NCBI GenBank assembly: GCA_035535015.1 | Contig: DATLQU010000043.1 | Location: 1-49,870 of the forward strand | DNA from: Palsa-661 sp035535015 | Lineage (GTDB): Bacteria > Actinomycetota > Acidimicrobiia > Acidimicrobiales > UBA8190 | Length of the DNA: 49,870 nucleotides | Reading direction: 5' to 3' | Part shown: positions 24,776-35,600 of the stretch, piece by piece | Layout: each line of letters begins with the position of its first letter | Numbering within the stretch: the stretch's first letter is position 1 | Made by a program: the position numbers and the translations under genes | Notes under the pieces: generated by a model | Database searches by the model: none | What the model saw: only the letters and a program-made list of their open reading frames with translations | Told to the model about the DNA's origin: nothing

Positions 24776-26033
24776 TCAAGCCCATCGTCCCCCTGCTCTT
24801 GTAGGTGATTGACGAATCGGCGGGAAGATCGACCGTGGCGTGGATGTCGTTGAAACCGGCATCGGTGGCCGACGGCGTGAAACCGCTGGCGCCACCGGTC
24901 TCGGTGGCCGTGAACGTGTCGTCAGCGAGAACCGGGTTGCTCTGCCGTCCACCACCACGGTGACGTTGCCGTCGCCGTCCAGGAACACCGAGATGGAATT
25001 GACGCTCGTCCGGGGGGCGATGGTCGACCCTCCCTGAAGGGTCTCGAAGGTGATGGTCCCCCCGCAGCTGGCCTGGAGCTGGGAGGACGAGATGTTCACG
25101 GTGTCCCCGCCGTAGGCCGGGCTCGTCTCCACCTGGATCACGGCGTGCACCTGCGAGCCCGATGCCGCCCGACCCGGGGTGATGGTGACCGACGGGGCGG
25201 CGGCCGGGTCGGTCATCGAGGTGTCGATGGCCCCGGGGATCCAGTAGCTCGGTCCGCCGCCACCGCCACCACCGACGTCGGCACTGCCGCCTCCCTCGCC
25301 TCCGCCGTCATAGCCCCCTCCGCCGCCGGCGCTGAAGCCCTGACCGGGCGACGCTCCGCACGAGCCGCCCCCGCCCTGACCGGCGGTGCCGTTCCTCCGG
25401 GGCAGGTGGAACTCCCCGGGGGCGGACCGAAGCCGCCGTTGAATCCCCTTCCGCCGGTGCACGGGTTGTGGGCGCACCCGACATCGCCGGCCCCCGCCCC
25501 GGTCACCGTGGCGTCCCCGGTGTCGCCTCCGGTACCCCCGTTGTCGTCGAAGTCCGCGGCCCGCCCCCGCCGCCTCCGGCCACCACCAGACGGGTGTCGG
25601 GTGTGACGTCCGGGCAGCTGACCATGGACCAGGACCGCACGTCGGACGCGCCGCCACCGCCCCCGCCGCAGTCAGCCCCTGTCCCCCCTGCCGTTGAAAG
25701 CGGTACCCGCACCGGTGCAGTCGGCCGTGATGGTGGGCGGCGCGGCGGGTGACGTTCCCGGACCCCCACCTCGACGTACAAGGGTCTCACCGGGCGAGAC
25801 CGCGACAGTGGCGGTGACCCACGCCCCGTCGCCCCCCGGTCCCGCCGCGCCCCCCGTCACCTTGTTCGTGCCCCCCCTGCGCCGACGGCGTTGATGGTCA
25901 CCGAGGTCACCCCGGCGGGAACCGTGTAGGTCTGCTCATGGTTCACATAGGTGAAGGTGGAGCCGGTGGCGTAGGCGGAGCCCTGAGTGAGAAGTGCGGA
26001 AGCGGTGGCGCAGACCACCAGCAGTCCCACCAC
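24776..26033 (-). pseudogene. Glycine-rich secreted protein with Ig-like C-terminal region, multiple frameshifts
   Basis: A signal peptide (VVGLLVVCATASALLTQGSA) from GTG 26033 or 26030 leads into YTVPAGVTSVTINAVGA, then glycine-rich segments scattered over three frames: TGGAAGPGGDGAWVTATVAV, GADCGGGGGGASDVRSWSMV, DTRLVVAGGGGGG, GGGGSCGASPGQGFSAGGGG, and a beta-rich region (VTITPGRAASGSQVHAVIQV, ISVFLDGDGNVTVVV). The last part (DDTFTATETGGASGFTPSAT, then ATVDLPADSSITY) is again in another frame. At least five shifts are needed, several at runs of G (for example G7 near 25,870). Intact relatives are surface glycine-rich proteins. This is either a decayed gene or a stretch of poor sequence; the 3' end is uncertain and approaches the convergent CRP gene. 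Confidence 0.6.
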
Positions 26034-26203
26034 GCGAATCGACCAGGGGGACGCGGAATCGATACGCCGACCCGGTCCTTTAGGGGCCTGATCCTACGAA
26101 ACGTGATGTCTCGGCCACATCAGCAGATCTGATGATTTCGGGGAACCTCCGGGCCTCGACCGGGCGAGACCCCTGGCCCGGGGGACTCGATAGGGTCGGC
26201 ATC

Positions 26204-27661
26204 GTGCGGGGCCGTGCTCGATCTGCGGTGATCATCGTCGCCGTGACCATGCTCGCCGGCGTTCTGCCGGCATCACCACTGCTCCCCGGCGCCAGAGCGT
26301 CGGCCTCCCCCGCTCCCACTCCCCACATCGCCTGGTCGCCGTGCCCGCACACCGCGGGATACCGGTGCGGAGCACTGCCGGTTCCGCTCGACTACCGGCA
26401 TCCGTCTCGAGGTTCGCTCCGCCTGGCCGTGATCGAACATCGCGTGGCCCACAGCCGGGGCGTGGTCATCTTCAATCCCGGTGGTCCCGGTGAGAGCGGG
26501 GTGCTCATCCTCTCCCTCCTCGCCATCTACGTGCCCGCCGTCGTGCGCCACGACTTCACCCTCGTCAGCTTCGACGAGAGAGCAACGGGGTCGAGCGATC
26601 CGCTCCTGTGCGGACCCTCGGTGGTGGCGGCGGGCAGTGCCGTCGCCGGCACCGCGGCGGCCACCAAGCTCTTCGCCCACATCGAGCGAAACTGTCGCTC
26701 CGCCCGCCCGGCTCTGTTCCCCACCGTGAACACCACCACCTCGGCCCGGGACATGAATCAGCTGAGGTTGGCGCTGGGCGTCAGTCGGATCAACTACTAC
26801 GGGGTGTCCTACGGGACCGTACTCGGATCCGTCTACCGGCAAGCGTTCCCCGGCCACGTCCGGTCGACGGTGCTCGACGGTGCCGTCGATGCCAACCTGA
26901 GCCTCGCCACCGACGCCACCCTGGAGGCGCCGGCCATCGATGCGGCCATCCGCTACGACCTGGGCCGCTGCCCCGCCTCACATGGCTGCCCCCTCGGTGC
27001 CCACCCGCTCACCGTGTACCGAGATCTCGAGGAGAGGCTGGCCCGGTCGCCGCTCCCGGCACCGGGCGCCGGCGACACCCTGCCGGTCACCGAAGGCGAC
27101 CTCACCACCGCCACCCTGCTGTACGTCTCCGTCCCCGGCCTTACCCCGTCCTACCTCCCGGCTCTGGCCTCGGCCGCCGCCGGCGACGGGGCACCGCTGC
27201 GGGCGGTGGCGCGGGACCTGGAGACCGACCTCAACGGCACGTCACTGGTCGGCCCGCTGTGGACCATCACCTGTAACGATGTCGCCGCCCACCCGGACGC
27301 CGAGGCCACGGCCGCTCTGGCCCGGTCGCTCGAGGCGCGCTACCCGCTCGGGGGGGCGGAGGCGGTGGCCAACAACCTCATCGGCTGCCCCGGCTGGACC
27401 GGCGCCCGGGAGCCCGTCGCCCATCTCCACCCGGTCAGCGCCCCGACGCCCCTCGTCATCGGCAACACCGGCGATCCCAACACACCGTACGCAGCGGCCG
27501 GCGCCCTCACCTCGGCCATCGGTGGGCGCCTCCTCACCTATGTCGGCTACGGCCACAGCTGGTTGCTCAACGGATCGACGAACGTCTGCATGCAGAAGGT
27601 GGTCGGCGGCTACTTCGCCCGCGGTGCCCTGCCGGCCCGGGGAACCCGGTGCCGCGCCTGA
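26204..27661 (+). CDS. Secreted alpha/beta hydrolase of the TAP-like peptidase type
   Basis: 485 residues from the GTG at 26204; the frame also has an ATG at 26132, but the GTG gives a normal signal peptide (SAVIIVAVTMLAGVLPASPL). The fold is that of tripeptidyl-aminopeptidase-like hydrolases: an oxyanion region FNPGGPGESG, FDERATGSSDPLLC, nucleophile elbow GVSYGTVLG, Asp in NTGDPNTPYAAAG and His in GYGHSWLL near a terminal NVC. Paired cysteines fit an extracellular enzyme. It probably removes short peptides or hydrolyses esters outside the cell. It diverges from the broken glycine-rich gene. Confidence 0.85.
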   Translation: MRGRARSAVIIVAVTMLAGVLPASPLLPGARASASPAPTPHIAWSPCPHTAGYRCGALPVPLDYRHPSRGSLRLAVIEHRVAHSRGVVIFNPGGPGESGVLILSLLAIYVPAVVRHDFTLVSFDERATGSSDPLLCGPSVVAAGSAVAGTAAATKLFAHIERNCRSARPALFPTVNTTTSARDMNQLRLALGVSRINYYGVSYGTVLGSVYRQAFPGHVRSTVLDGAVDANLSLATDATLEAPAIDAAIRYDLGRCPASHGCPLGAHPLTVYRDLEERLARSPLPAPGAGDTLPVTEGDLTTATLLYVSVPGLTPSYLPALASAAAGDGAPLRAVARDLETDLNGTSLVGPLWTITCNDVAAHPDAEATAALARSLEARYPLGGAEAVANNLIGCPGWTGAREPVAHLHPVSAPTPLVIGNTGDPNTPYAAAGALTSAIGGRLLTYVGYGHSWLLNGSTNVCMQKVVGGYFARGALPARGTRCRA

Positions 27662-27858
27662 GCGTTCATGGTGGGGGACGTCACCATCCTCGAAAGCATC
27701 GCCATCCCGGTCCGTCCGCCCGAGCCATCGCCAGGCTCACCCTCCGTGCCACCATCTTTCATCAGTGAGATGCCCCCGGCCAGGGGCAGGTCTGCCACCC
27801 CGTAGTGTCTCTTTGGACGCGTTGATCGGACTCGGCAGAGTCTCCCAAGGGAGCGGAC

Positions 27859-28377
27859 ATGGAAGGTACCGAGGAGGAGGGTCTGGCCGAGCCGGCCGGC
27901 GGGCCCGGCGACTCCGACTCTTCGACGTCGGATATTGACGCTCGCATGGAACGGCTCCTGCGGATCCTCCTCTGGGTCGGGGATGCCGATGTGGCCCGAG
28001 GCCTACGCAGCCTCTCGGTGGCGGAGATCGACAAGCAGCCGCTGGCCATACGGACGGCCATGCGGACCCTTCGGCGCAAGCGTGACCCGGCTACAGTCCT
28101 GACGCAGCCGCAGTACCGGCCCACCGTTCCGCTGGTGGCCGAGGCCGTCTCGGAGGACTGTGTGGATGCGGTGGTCACCGCCCTGGGCGACGCCGCGGAT
28201 GAACCCGATCGACAACAACTCCTCGATGCTATTGAGCAGATCCGGGATCGATTCCCGGCCCGCGCCATCGCCCTGATGCTGGCCTACGTGTCCGTTACCG
28301 ACATGGCGGCGTCGGATCTCTGCGACGAGATTCTCGAATCCGATCCGACCTTCACCGTTCCGCCGTCGGTGGTGTGA
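27859..28377 (+). CDS. Hypothetical protein coupled to the AddB-like nuclease
   Basis: 172 residues, with an acidic low-complexity N-terminus (EGTEEEGLAEPAGGPGDSDS) and a mainly helical body (MERLLRILLWVGDADVARGL, TAMRTLRRKRDPATVL, AIALMLAYVSVTDMAASDL). No known domain is recognised. Its TGA overlaps the GTG of the nuclease (GTGA), so the two are translated together and the small protein may be a subunit or regulator. The start at 27859 is the first ATG after a GGGAGC-like ribosome site. Confidence 0.7.
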   Translation: MEGTEEEGLAEPAGGPGDSDSSTSDIDARMERLLRILLWVGDADVARGLRSLSVAEIDKQPLAIRTAMRTLRRKRDPATVLTQPQYRPTVPLVAEAVSEDCVDAVVTALGDAADEPDRQQLLDAIEQIRDRFPARAIALMLAYVSVTDMAASDLCDEILESDPTFTVPPSVV

Positions 28378-31300
28378 GCGTCCAGATCATGCGCCCGGGA
28401 TACGGGCGCCCAGCCGCGGAGGCGTTGCGTACGGCCATCAGCGAGGCGAAGGGAGCTGAACCCCTCACGCCGGTCACCGTCGTCGTTGCCTCCAATTACG
28501 TCGGCGTGGCCACCCGCCGGCTCCTGGCGTCAGGGGCTCTCGGTCCGGTCTGCGGCACCGGGATCGGCGTGGCCGCCGTCTCGTTTCTCACCGTCTACCG
28601 CATGGCCGAGCTTCTCGGGTCGGCGAGGCTGGCCGGGGCCGGGCGCCGGCCGGTGTCGACCCCCGTCATCGCCGCCGCCCTGCGGGCCTCTCTGGCCGAG
28701 CACCCCGGGATCTTCGCTCCCGTCGCCGGTCATGCCGCCACCGAGACGGCGCTGATCGCCGCCTACCGGGAACTGCGGGACCTGTCGGACGGCGCGCTCG
28801 ACGCGCTGGCCCGTCGGAGCGACCGGGCCTCCGATGTGGTTCGGCTCCACCGTGCGGCCCGGGCCCGGCTGGTGGCCGACTGGTACGACGAGGAAGACCT
28901 GATCGATTCCGCCATCGAGGTTCTCCGCGCCGAAGCGTCGGCGGTCCGGGGTCTCGGTGCCGTCACCGTCTATCTCCCCGAGCGACTCTCGCGGCACGGG
29001 GGGCTGCTGCTCGGAACCGTGGCCGAGCTCGGGGATCTCGTCGTCATCGCCGGAGCCACGGGAGATGAACGGGCCGACGCCGAGGTGGCGCTGTCGGTTC
29101 GTCGTATCGCCGGGGACGGCGGTGAGCGGAGTGAGGGTGGGGATCCCATGGCGGCGGTCAATGCCGAGCGGACGCGCATCGTCACCGTCTCCGACTGCGA
29201 CGAGGAGGTCCGGGCCGCGGTCCGCACGATCGTCGACGCGGCGCGGGCGGGGACGCCGCTCGACCGGATGGCGATCCTCCATGCCAGTCCCGAGCCCTAT
29301 GCCCGGCTGGCCCACGAGCAGCTGACCGCCGCCGGCATTGCCCTCAACGGGGCGGCGGTCATGCCGCTCACGGCCCGGGTGGCGGGCCGGACATTGTTGC
29401 ACCTGCTTCAGCTCCCGGAGAGCGGCTTCCGCCGCGAGGACGTCTTCGCCTGGCTGGCCGGAGCCCGACTCCGTCGTGACGGGGCTCCCATCCCGGTCAC
29501 GGCCTGGGAGCGCCTGTCGCGCGATGCGGGTGTGGTCGGTGGCCGGTCCGACTGGGACCGCCGGCTGGCCACGCTGGCCGACGACTTCGATGCCAGCGCC
29601 ACCGGCGATGAGGCCGATCCGAATGCCCCTCCCTGGCGGGCCGAAAGGAGTCGCACCCAAGCCGGTCGGGCCCGCGATCTGCGGGCGTTCGTCCTGGGCC
29701 TGATCGACGACCTGGCTCAGGCGGCGCTCCGGCCACGGCCGTGGAGTGAGCGCGTGGCCTGGACCCGTCGTCATCTGGCCGGCCTCTTCGGCAGTGAGAG
29801 TGGACGGGCCGACTGGCCCCAGGCCGAGCAGAAGGCGGCCGAGCGGGTGGAACAGGCCCTCGACCGGCTGGCCTGTCTCGATGCCGTCGAGCCGTCGGTG
29901 ACTCTCGACGTCTTCGCCCGGACCATCGAGCTCGAGCTCGAGGCCGACCTCGGTCGGGTGGGCCGGATGGGCGAGGGGGTCCTCGTCGGATCCATCTCCA
30001 TGGGCGTGGGCCTCGACCTCGATCTCGTCGTCATCCTCGGTCTGGCCGAGGGCCTCTTCCCCTGCGCCATCCGCGACGACTCCCTCCTGCCCGACCACGA
30101 GCGCCGGGCGGCCGGCGACGAGTTGCCGCTGCGCTCGAGCCAGGTCGAGCGCCAGCACCGGCAGTTGTCGGCCGCGCTGGCCTGTGCGGCCCGGCATGTC
30201 CTGTGCGTGCCCCGCGGGGACCTCCGTCGCAACATCGAACGGGTCCCCTCGCGCTGGGTCCTCCGGATCGCCTCGGCCATCGCCGGCGAGCGCTGGTGGT
30301 CCGACGAGCTCGTCCACGGAAAGCGGGACTGGCTGGATCATGTCGCCTCCTTCGACGGCGGACTCCGCCAGATGTCGTTTCCGGCCAACGAGCAGGAACA
30401 CCGGTTGCGCCTCCTCATGAGAGAAGGCTCCACCCGCCTGGGTGCCGCGGCACTGGCCGCGGCCGGCGACACCACGCTCGATGCCGGGGCCGATGTGGTG
30501 GCCGCCCGGCGCAGCGACCGCTTCACCCGCTTCGACGGGAACCTGGCCGGACTGGCGATCCCGTCGCCGGCCGAACAGCCGACCTCGGCCACCCGGCTCG
30601 AGACCTGGGCCGGCTGTCCCTTCGCCTATCTCCTGCGCCAGCTCCTCGGCGTGGACGAGCTGGAGAACCCCGAGGACCTCATGGAGATCACCCCGCGCGA
30701 CCGGGGTTCCCTAGTCCACCAAGCGCTCGAGGATTTCATCGGCGAGGTCCTGGCCCGTCCTCCTGACGATCAGCCGGCGCCGACGGATCGGTGGACGGAA
30801 GCCGACCGGGAACGGATCATGGAGATCGCCGAGGAGATCGGCACGCGCTACGAGGCCCACGGCCAGACGGGGCGCGCCGTCTTCTGGCGACGCGACAGCA
30901 AGCGCATCATGGCCGAGCTCGAACGCTTCCTCTCGGCCGACAGCGACCACCGCCTGGCCCACGGCACCCGGCCGGCGGCGGCGGAGTTGGCCTTCGGCTT
31001 CGCCCACGCCCCGTTGCCCACCATCGCGCTGGCCCTGCCCGACGGTCGGTCCGTCCACTTCAGGGGCCTGGCCGACAGGGTGGACATCGGCGACGACGGC
31101 ACCATCCACGTCGTCGACTACAAGACGGGAAGCGCCCGGAGCTACAAGGACCTGTCCGAGGACAACCCCGACGCCCAGGGCCAGATGCTCCAGCTCGCCG
31201 TCTACGGCCAGGCCGCCCGGGCGCTGTGCAACGCCCCCGACGCCCCCGTCCGGGCCGAGTACTGGTTCGTCTCGACCAGGGGAAGGTTCGAGCGCATCGG

Positions 31301-31583
31301 CTACCCGGTCACCCCTGAGGTTCTCGAGAAGGTGGGCCGGACCATCGGAACCATGGTGGCCGGCATCGAGGCCGGCGTCTTCCCCCACTTCCCCACCGAC
31401 ACCTCGACGTCGATCTTCGTCGCCTGTCCCTTCTGCGATCCCGACGGCCTGGGCGTGGCCGACCTCCACCGCCAGTTCGCGGCCAAGTCCTCCGACCCGG
31501 CCATGGCTCTCTTCCTGGACCTGGCCGCCCCCTTCGACGAGGCCGATCTCGACGTCGAGTCGGAGCAGCTCGCCGGGAGCTGA
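28374..31583 (+). CDS. AddB/RecB-like PD-(D/E)XK exonuclease with degenerate helicase core
   Basis: 1069 residues. The middle resembles the UvrD-like C-terminal helicase half (VGLDLDLVVILGLAEGLFP, SSQVERQHRQLSAALACA), but there is no Walker A (GxGKT) at the N-terminus, where VTVVVASNYVGVATRRLL stands instead. The C-terminus is a RecB-type nuclease: RLETWAGCPFAYLLRQLLG (about 746), GRADRVDI-like LADRVDIGDDGTIHVVDYKT with the D...DYK catalytic residues (about 905-915), and Gln in QMLQLAVYG. AddB proteins hold an Fe-S cluster with four Cys; here I see one early Cys and only CPFC late, so the cluster may be absent. Its role should be in double-strand-break processing; no AddA-like partner is in the window. 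Confidence 0.82.
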   Translation: MSVQIMRPGYGRPAAEALRTAISEAKGAEPLTPVTVVVASNYVGVATRRLLASGALGPVCGTGIGVAAVSFLTVYRMAELLGSARLAGAGRRPVSTPVIAAALRASLAEHPGIFAPVAGHAATETALIAAYRELRDLSDGALDALARRSDRASDVVRLHRAARARLVADWYDEEDLIDSAIEVLRAEASAVRGLGAVTVYLPERLSRHGGLLLGTVAELGDLVVIAGATGDERADAEVALSVRRIAGDGGERSEGGDPMAAVNAERTRIVTVSDCDEEVRAAVRTIVDAARAGTPLDRMAILHASPEPYARLAHEQLTAAGIALNGAAVMPLTARVAGRTLLHLLQLPESGFRREDVFAWLAGARLRRDGAPIPVTAWERLSRDAGVVGGRSDWDRRLATLADDFDASATGDEADPNAPPWRAERSRTQAGRARDLRAFVLGLIDDLAQAALRPRPWSERVAWTRRHLAGLFGSESGRADWPQAEQKAAERVEQALDRLACLDAVEPSVTLDVFARTIELELEADLGRVGRMGEGVLVGSISMGVGLDLDLVVILGLAEGLFPCAIRDDSLLPDHERRAAGDELPLRSSQVERQHRQLSAALACAARHVLCVPRGDLRRNIERVPSRWVLRIASAIAGERWWSDELVHGKRDWLDHVASFDGGLRQMSFPANEQEHRLRLLMREGSTRLGAAALAAAGDTTLDAGADVVAARRSDRFTRFDGNLAGLAIPSPAEQPTSATRLETWAGCPFAYLLRQLLGVDELENPEDLMEITPRDRGSLVHQALEDFIGEVLARPPDDQPAPTDRWTEADRERIMEIAEEIGTRYEAHGQTGRAVFWRRDSKRIMAELERFLSADSDHRLAHGTRPAAAELAFGFAHAPLPTIALALPDGRSVHFRGLADRVDIGDDGTIHVVDYKTGSARSYKDLSEDNPDAQGQMLQLAVYGQAARALCNAPDAPVRAEYWFVSTRGRFERIGYPVTPEVLEKVGRTIGTMVAGIEAGVFPHFPTDTSTSIFVACPFCDPDGLGVADLHRQFAAKSSDPAMALFLDLAAPFDEADLDVESEQLAGS

Positions 31584-31610
31584 GACGCTTCTGCATGCCA
31601 AGATCCGGAG

Positions 31611-32552
31611 ATGCTGACCAACCGGGTGACCGAGCTTCTGGGGGTGGAGATCCCCATCGTCCAGGCCCCCATGGGGTGGATCGCCCGATCGAGGTTGGCC
31701 TCGGCCGTTTCCAACGCCGGGGCCATGGGCATCATCGAGACCTCGTCGGGCGAGCTCGACAACATCCGCCACGAGATCGCCAAGATGAAGGACCTCACCG
31801 ACAAGCCCTTCGGTGTCAACATCGCCCAGGCCTTCGTGGCCGACCCGACCGTCATCGTCGACTTCGTCATCTCCCAGGGGGTGACCTTCGTCACCACCTC
31901 GGCCGGCAGCCCCACCAGGTACACGGCGCAGTTGAAGGACGGCGGCCTCACCGTCTTCCACGTCATCCCCACCCTCCGGGCCGCCGAGAAGGCGGTCAAG
32001 GCCGGCGTCGACGGCCTCATCGTCGAAGGCGGTGAAGGCGGCGGCTTCAAGAACCCGCGACCGGTCTCGACCATGGTCCTCCTGCCCTCGGTGACCAAGG
32101 CCTTCGACCTCCCTGTCATCGCCGCCGGCGGCTTCCTCGACGGGTCCACCATGGCGGCGGCGCTGGCCCTCGGCGCCGAGGGCGTCCAACTGGGCACGGC
32201 CATGGTCTCCTCGATCGAGTCACCGGTCCACCGGGGCTGGAAGCAGGCCATCCTCGATGCCACCGAAACCGACACCGTCTTTCTGAACGGCCACACCTCG
32301 CCCGGCCTGCGGGCCCTGCGCACCCCGTACAGCGAGCGCCTCGAGGCCGACCACACCAACAACGCCATGGCCTCGTTCGGATCCGTCCCCGACGTCTACT
32401 TCGGCGGCCACCTCGATGCCGGCATCGCCCTGGGCGGTCAGGTAGCGGGCCGCATCTCCTCCAGCCGGCCCGTGGCCGACATCATCGGGGACTGCGTCCG
32501 TGAGTGTCAGGAGATCCTCCGAGCCCTGGCCGACAGATACCTCCGCCCCTGA
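31611..32552 (+). CDS. Nitronate monooxygenase-like FMN oxidoreductase
   Basis: 313 residues, starting MLTNRVTELLGVEIPIVQAP. FMN-binding TIM-barrel motifs of the 2-nitropropane dioxygenase family are present: PIVQAPMGWIA, SNAGAMGII, PFGVNIAQAF, GLIVEGGEGGG, LPVIAAGGF and AEGVQLGTAMVSS. Family members oxidise propionate 3-nitronate and similar nitronates or act as enoyl reductases. The active-site His usually found in the GxEAGGH loop is not obvious (EGGEGGGF), so the reaction may differ. It starts 28 bases after the nuclease stop, but a functional link is not evident. Confidence 0.85.
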   Translation: MLTNRVTELLGVEIPIVQAPMGWIARSRLASAVSNAGAMGIIETSSGELDNIRHEIAKMKDLTDKPFGVNIAQAFVADPTVIVDFVISQGVTFVTTSAGSPTRYTAQLKDGGLTVFHVIPTLRAAEKAVKAGVDGLIVEGGEGGGFKNPRPVSTMVLLPSVTKAFDLPVIAAGGFLDGSTMAAALALGAEGVQLGTAMVSSIESPVHRGWKQAILDATETDTVFLNGHTSPGLRALRTPYSERLEADHTNNAMASFGSVPDVYFGGHLDAGIALGGQVAGRISSSRPVADIIGDCVRECQEILRALADRYLRP

Positions 32553-32659
32553 GCGGTGCCCGATGACACCGCCTGGGAACGGTTGGCGGCGGCGTTCTCG
32601 CCGACACAACCGGACGCTACGGTCGTGGTGCGAAGTTCCGACCCGAGGAGAGCCACCGC

Positions 32660-35600
32660 GTGCTCACGCCCGCCGACACGCAGAGCCTGAGGAGGTTGGT
32701 GGGGTCCGCCACCTTCACCCGTGGTCAGGCCTACGCCCGCCAGGGGGCGGTCCGGAGCGTGGCGTGGAAGAAAGACCGGACTCGCGCCTCCGGCAAGGTC
32801 CAGGGTGCGAACCTCGCTCCCTACGCGGTCTCAATCATCCTGCGACGATCGACGTCGGACCGACTCATCGACATCGACGCCGTCTGCACCTGCCCCATGG
32901 AGATCAACTGCAAGCACGCCGTCGCCCTCCTTCTGGCCGGCACGGCCCCGCTGGCGGCCACTCGGGCAACACCGGCCAAGAAGCCTCGCTCCGGTACCGA
33001 TCAAAAACCGACGGCCAGGCGGGCCCCGAAGCGACCCGCCTGGGAAAGCTCCCTGCAGACACTCATGTCGGCAACGACATCTGGTCCGAGCGGGTCAGAG
33101 CCAGGGGAGATCGGACTCCAGTTCGAGTTGGTCATGACACCGCCCAAACTCGCGTCGCGACAGAACTCGTCGGCGCCGGGCGTCCGGGTCCGTCCCGTCC
33201 TGCGCAGCCGGTCCGGACACTGGGTGAAAACAGGGATCTCGTGGTCCAGGCTCGAGTACGCCTCCTACGGGCGATGGGGCCCCGGCCGCCACGCCGAGCA
33301 CCTGACCATTCTCACCGAGCTCCTGGCCCTCAGCCGCTTGTCCAGAGCCCGGAGCTACTACAACCCGGCGGATGAGACCCTCTGGCTCGAGACGGTGAAC
33401 AGCCGCCGCCTCTGGGACCTTCTCGTCGAAGCCCGCGACCTCGAATTGCCCCTGCTCCATGCCGGCCGGATGCCCGGGCCCATCGATCTACGCGTCAGTC
33501 CCGCCGCCGTCACCCTCGACGCCACCCGTCACGGCGACGGGCTCGAGCTCCGACCCCATGTCGGGGTCGACGGCCATGAGGTACCCCTCGGATCGTCGCT
33601 TCTGATCGGCCGACCGGCCCACGGCATCGCCTGGTGGCATGACCCGGTCCATCCGCCGGGAGCCGCCGTTCTTCTCACCCTGGCCCCCTTCGCCGCTCCG
33701 CTGGACGAGGGCCTCCGTCGCTTCCTCGGGTCGACTCCCCTGGCTGTTCCCCGGAGTGACGAGGAGCGATTTCTCCGCGACTTCTCCCCGAGGTTGCGGC
33801 GTCGGATCGATGTGCGATCGAGCGACGCCTCCGTCGACCTCCCGGAGCTCCCTCCGGCCACCATCGGTCTCACTGTCACCCACGATGGGGGCCACCGCCT
33901 GGAGCTCACCTGGACCCGGGGATCTCCGGGAAACGGCTCGGGCGAAGGACTCTGGGATCCGCTGGTGGGAGCCGGCGACACTGTTGCCGAAACCGCCATC
34001 ATCGATGCGGTCACGACGTTGCTCGGCTCCGGCTCCGTGCCCGAGCTCCTCGAGATCACCCCCTTCGGCGTGCGATTGGCCGAGGAAGCCGTCCTCCTCG
34101 GGATGTCCGCCGTCACGTTCCTGACCGAGCTTCTCCCCGGCCTGCTCGAACTCGACGGCGTGGAGATCGAACACCACGGAACGGTTCTCGACTACCGGGA
34201 GGTCCTCGATCCACCGGTCGTCAGTCTGGGAGGTTCCCCGTCGGCCGACAGCGACTGGTTCGACCTGTCGGTCACGGTCAGCGTGGAGGGCGAGGACGTC
34301 CCCTTCGCTGAGCTTTTCGTGGCCCTGGCCGAGCAACGGTCGCATCTCATCCTCCCCTCAGGCACGTTCTTCTCCCTCGACCGCGACGAACTCCTCCAAC
34401 TGGCCGAGCTGATCGCCGAGGCACGCACACTGGGCGACGAGTCGGCCGGCTCCGTCCGCCTCAGCCGCTTCCAGGCCAGCCTGTGGGAGGACCTCCAGCG
34501 CCTCGGGGTCGTCACCGCCCAGGCCCGGCAGTGGGAGGACTCGGTGCGCGCCCTCAACCAGGCGACGACCAGGATCGACCACGCCGTGCCCGCCAGCCTC
34601 GATGCCACCCTCCGGCCCTATCAGTTGACCGGCTTCAACTGGTTGGCCTTTCTCTACGAGCACCGACTCGGGGGCGTCCTGGCCGATGACATGGGGCTGG
34701 GGAAGACCATTCAGGCGCTGGCCCTCATGTGCCACACCAAGGCACGGGGGCTCAGCACATCGCCGTACCTGGTGGTGGCCCCGACGAGCGTCGTCGGCAA
34801 CTGGGCCTCCGAGTGCCGGAGATTCGCCCCCGGACTCGACGTCGTCACCGTCACCGAGACCGAGGCTCGCCGAGGCCTCGCCTTGGAGAAGATGGCCGCC
34901 GAGGTGGACCTCGTCGTCACGTCCTACGCGCTCTTCCGGCTGGAATACGACCACTACGCCACGATCGACTGGGCCGGCCTCTTTCTCGACGAGGCCCAGT
35001 TCGCCAAGAACCGGGCCTCCCAGGCCTACCGGAGTGCCAAGATGCTGCCGGCGCCGTTCAAGCTGGCCATGACGGGGACGCCCATCGAGAACAATCTGAT
35101 GGAGCTCTGGTCGCTTCTGTCCATAACGGCCCCCGGTCTCTTCGCCAGCCCGGACCGTTTCACCGAGCACTACCGGATACCGATCGAGAAAAAGGCCGAC
35201 TCCGAGCGCCTGATCCAGCTGCGCCGCCGTGTCCGTCCCATCATCTTGCGGCGGACCAAGGAGCAGGTCGTCCGGGACCTTCCGGCCAAGCAGGAGCAGG
35301 TTCTCGAGCTCGACCTCAATGCGAAGCACAAGAAGCTCTACCAGACCTACCTGCAACGCGAACGTCAGAAGGTCCTCGGTCTCATCGGCGACATGCAGAA
35401 AAACCGTTTCGAGATCTTCCGCTCCCTGACACTGCTCCGACAGGCGAGCCTCGACATGTCGCTGGTGGACGCCAAACACGCCAAGGTTCCCTCCACCAAG
35501 CTCGACGCCCTCATGGAGATGCTCGAGGACATCGTGGCCGACGGACACCGCGTCCTGGTCTTCAGCCAGTTCACCCGGTTCCTCACTCTGGCCCGGCGCC

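Noticed and set aside
28530..30401. Very long open frame antisense to the nuclease (623 codons)
   Set aside because: Composition (Gly/Asp/Glu/Arg-rich, no motifs) is typical of a high-GC shadow; the sense strand has nuclease motifs.
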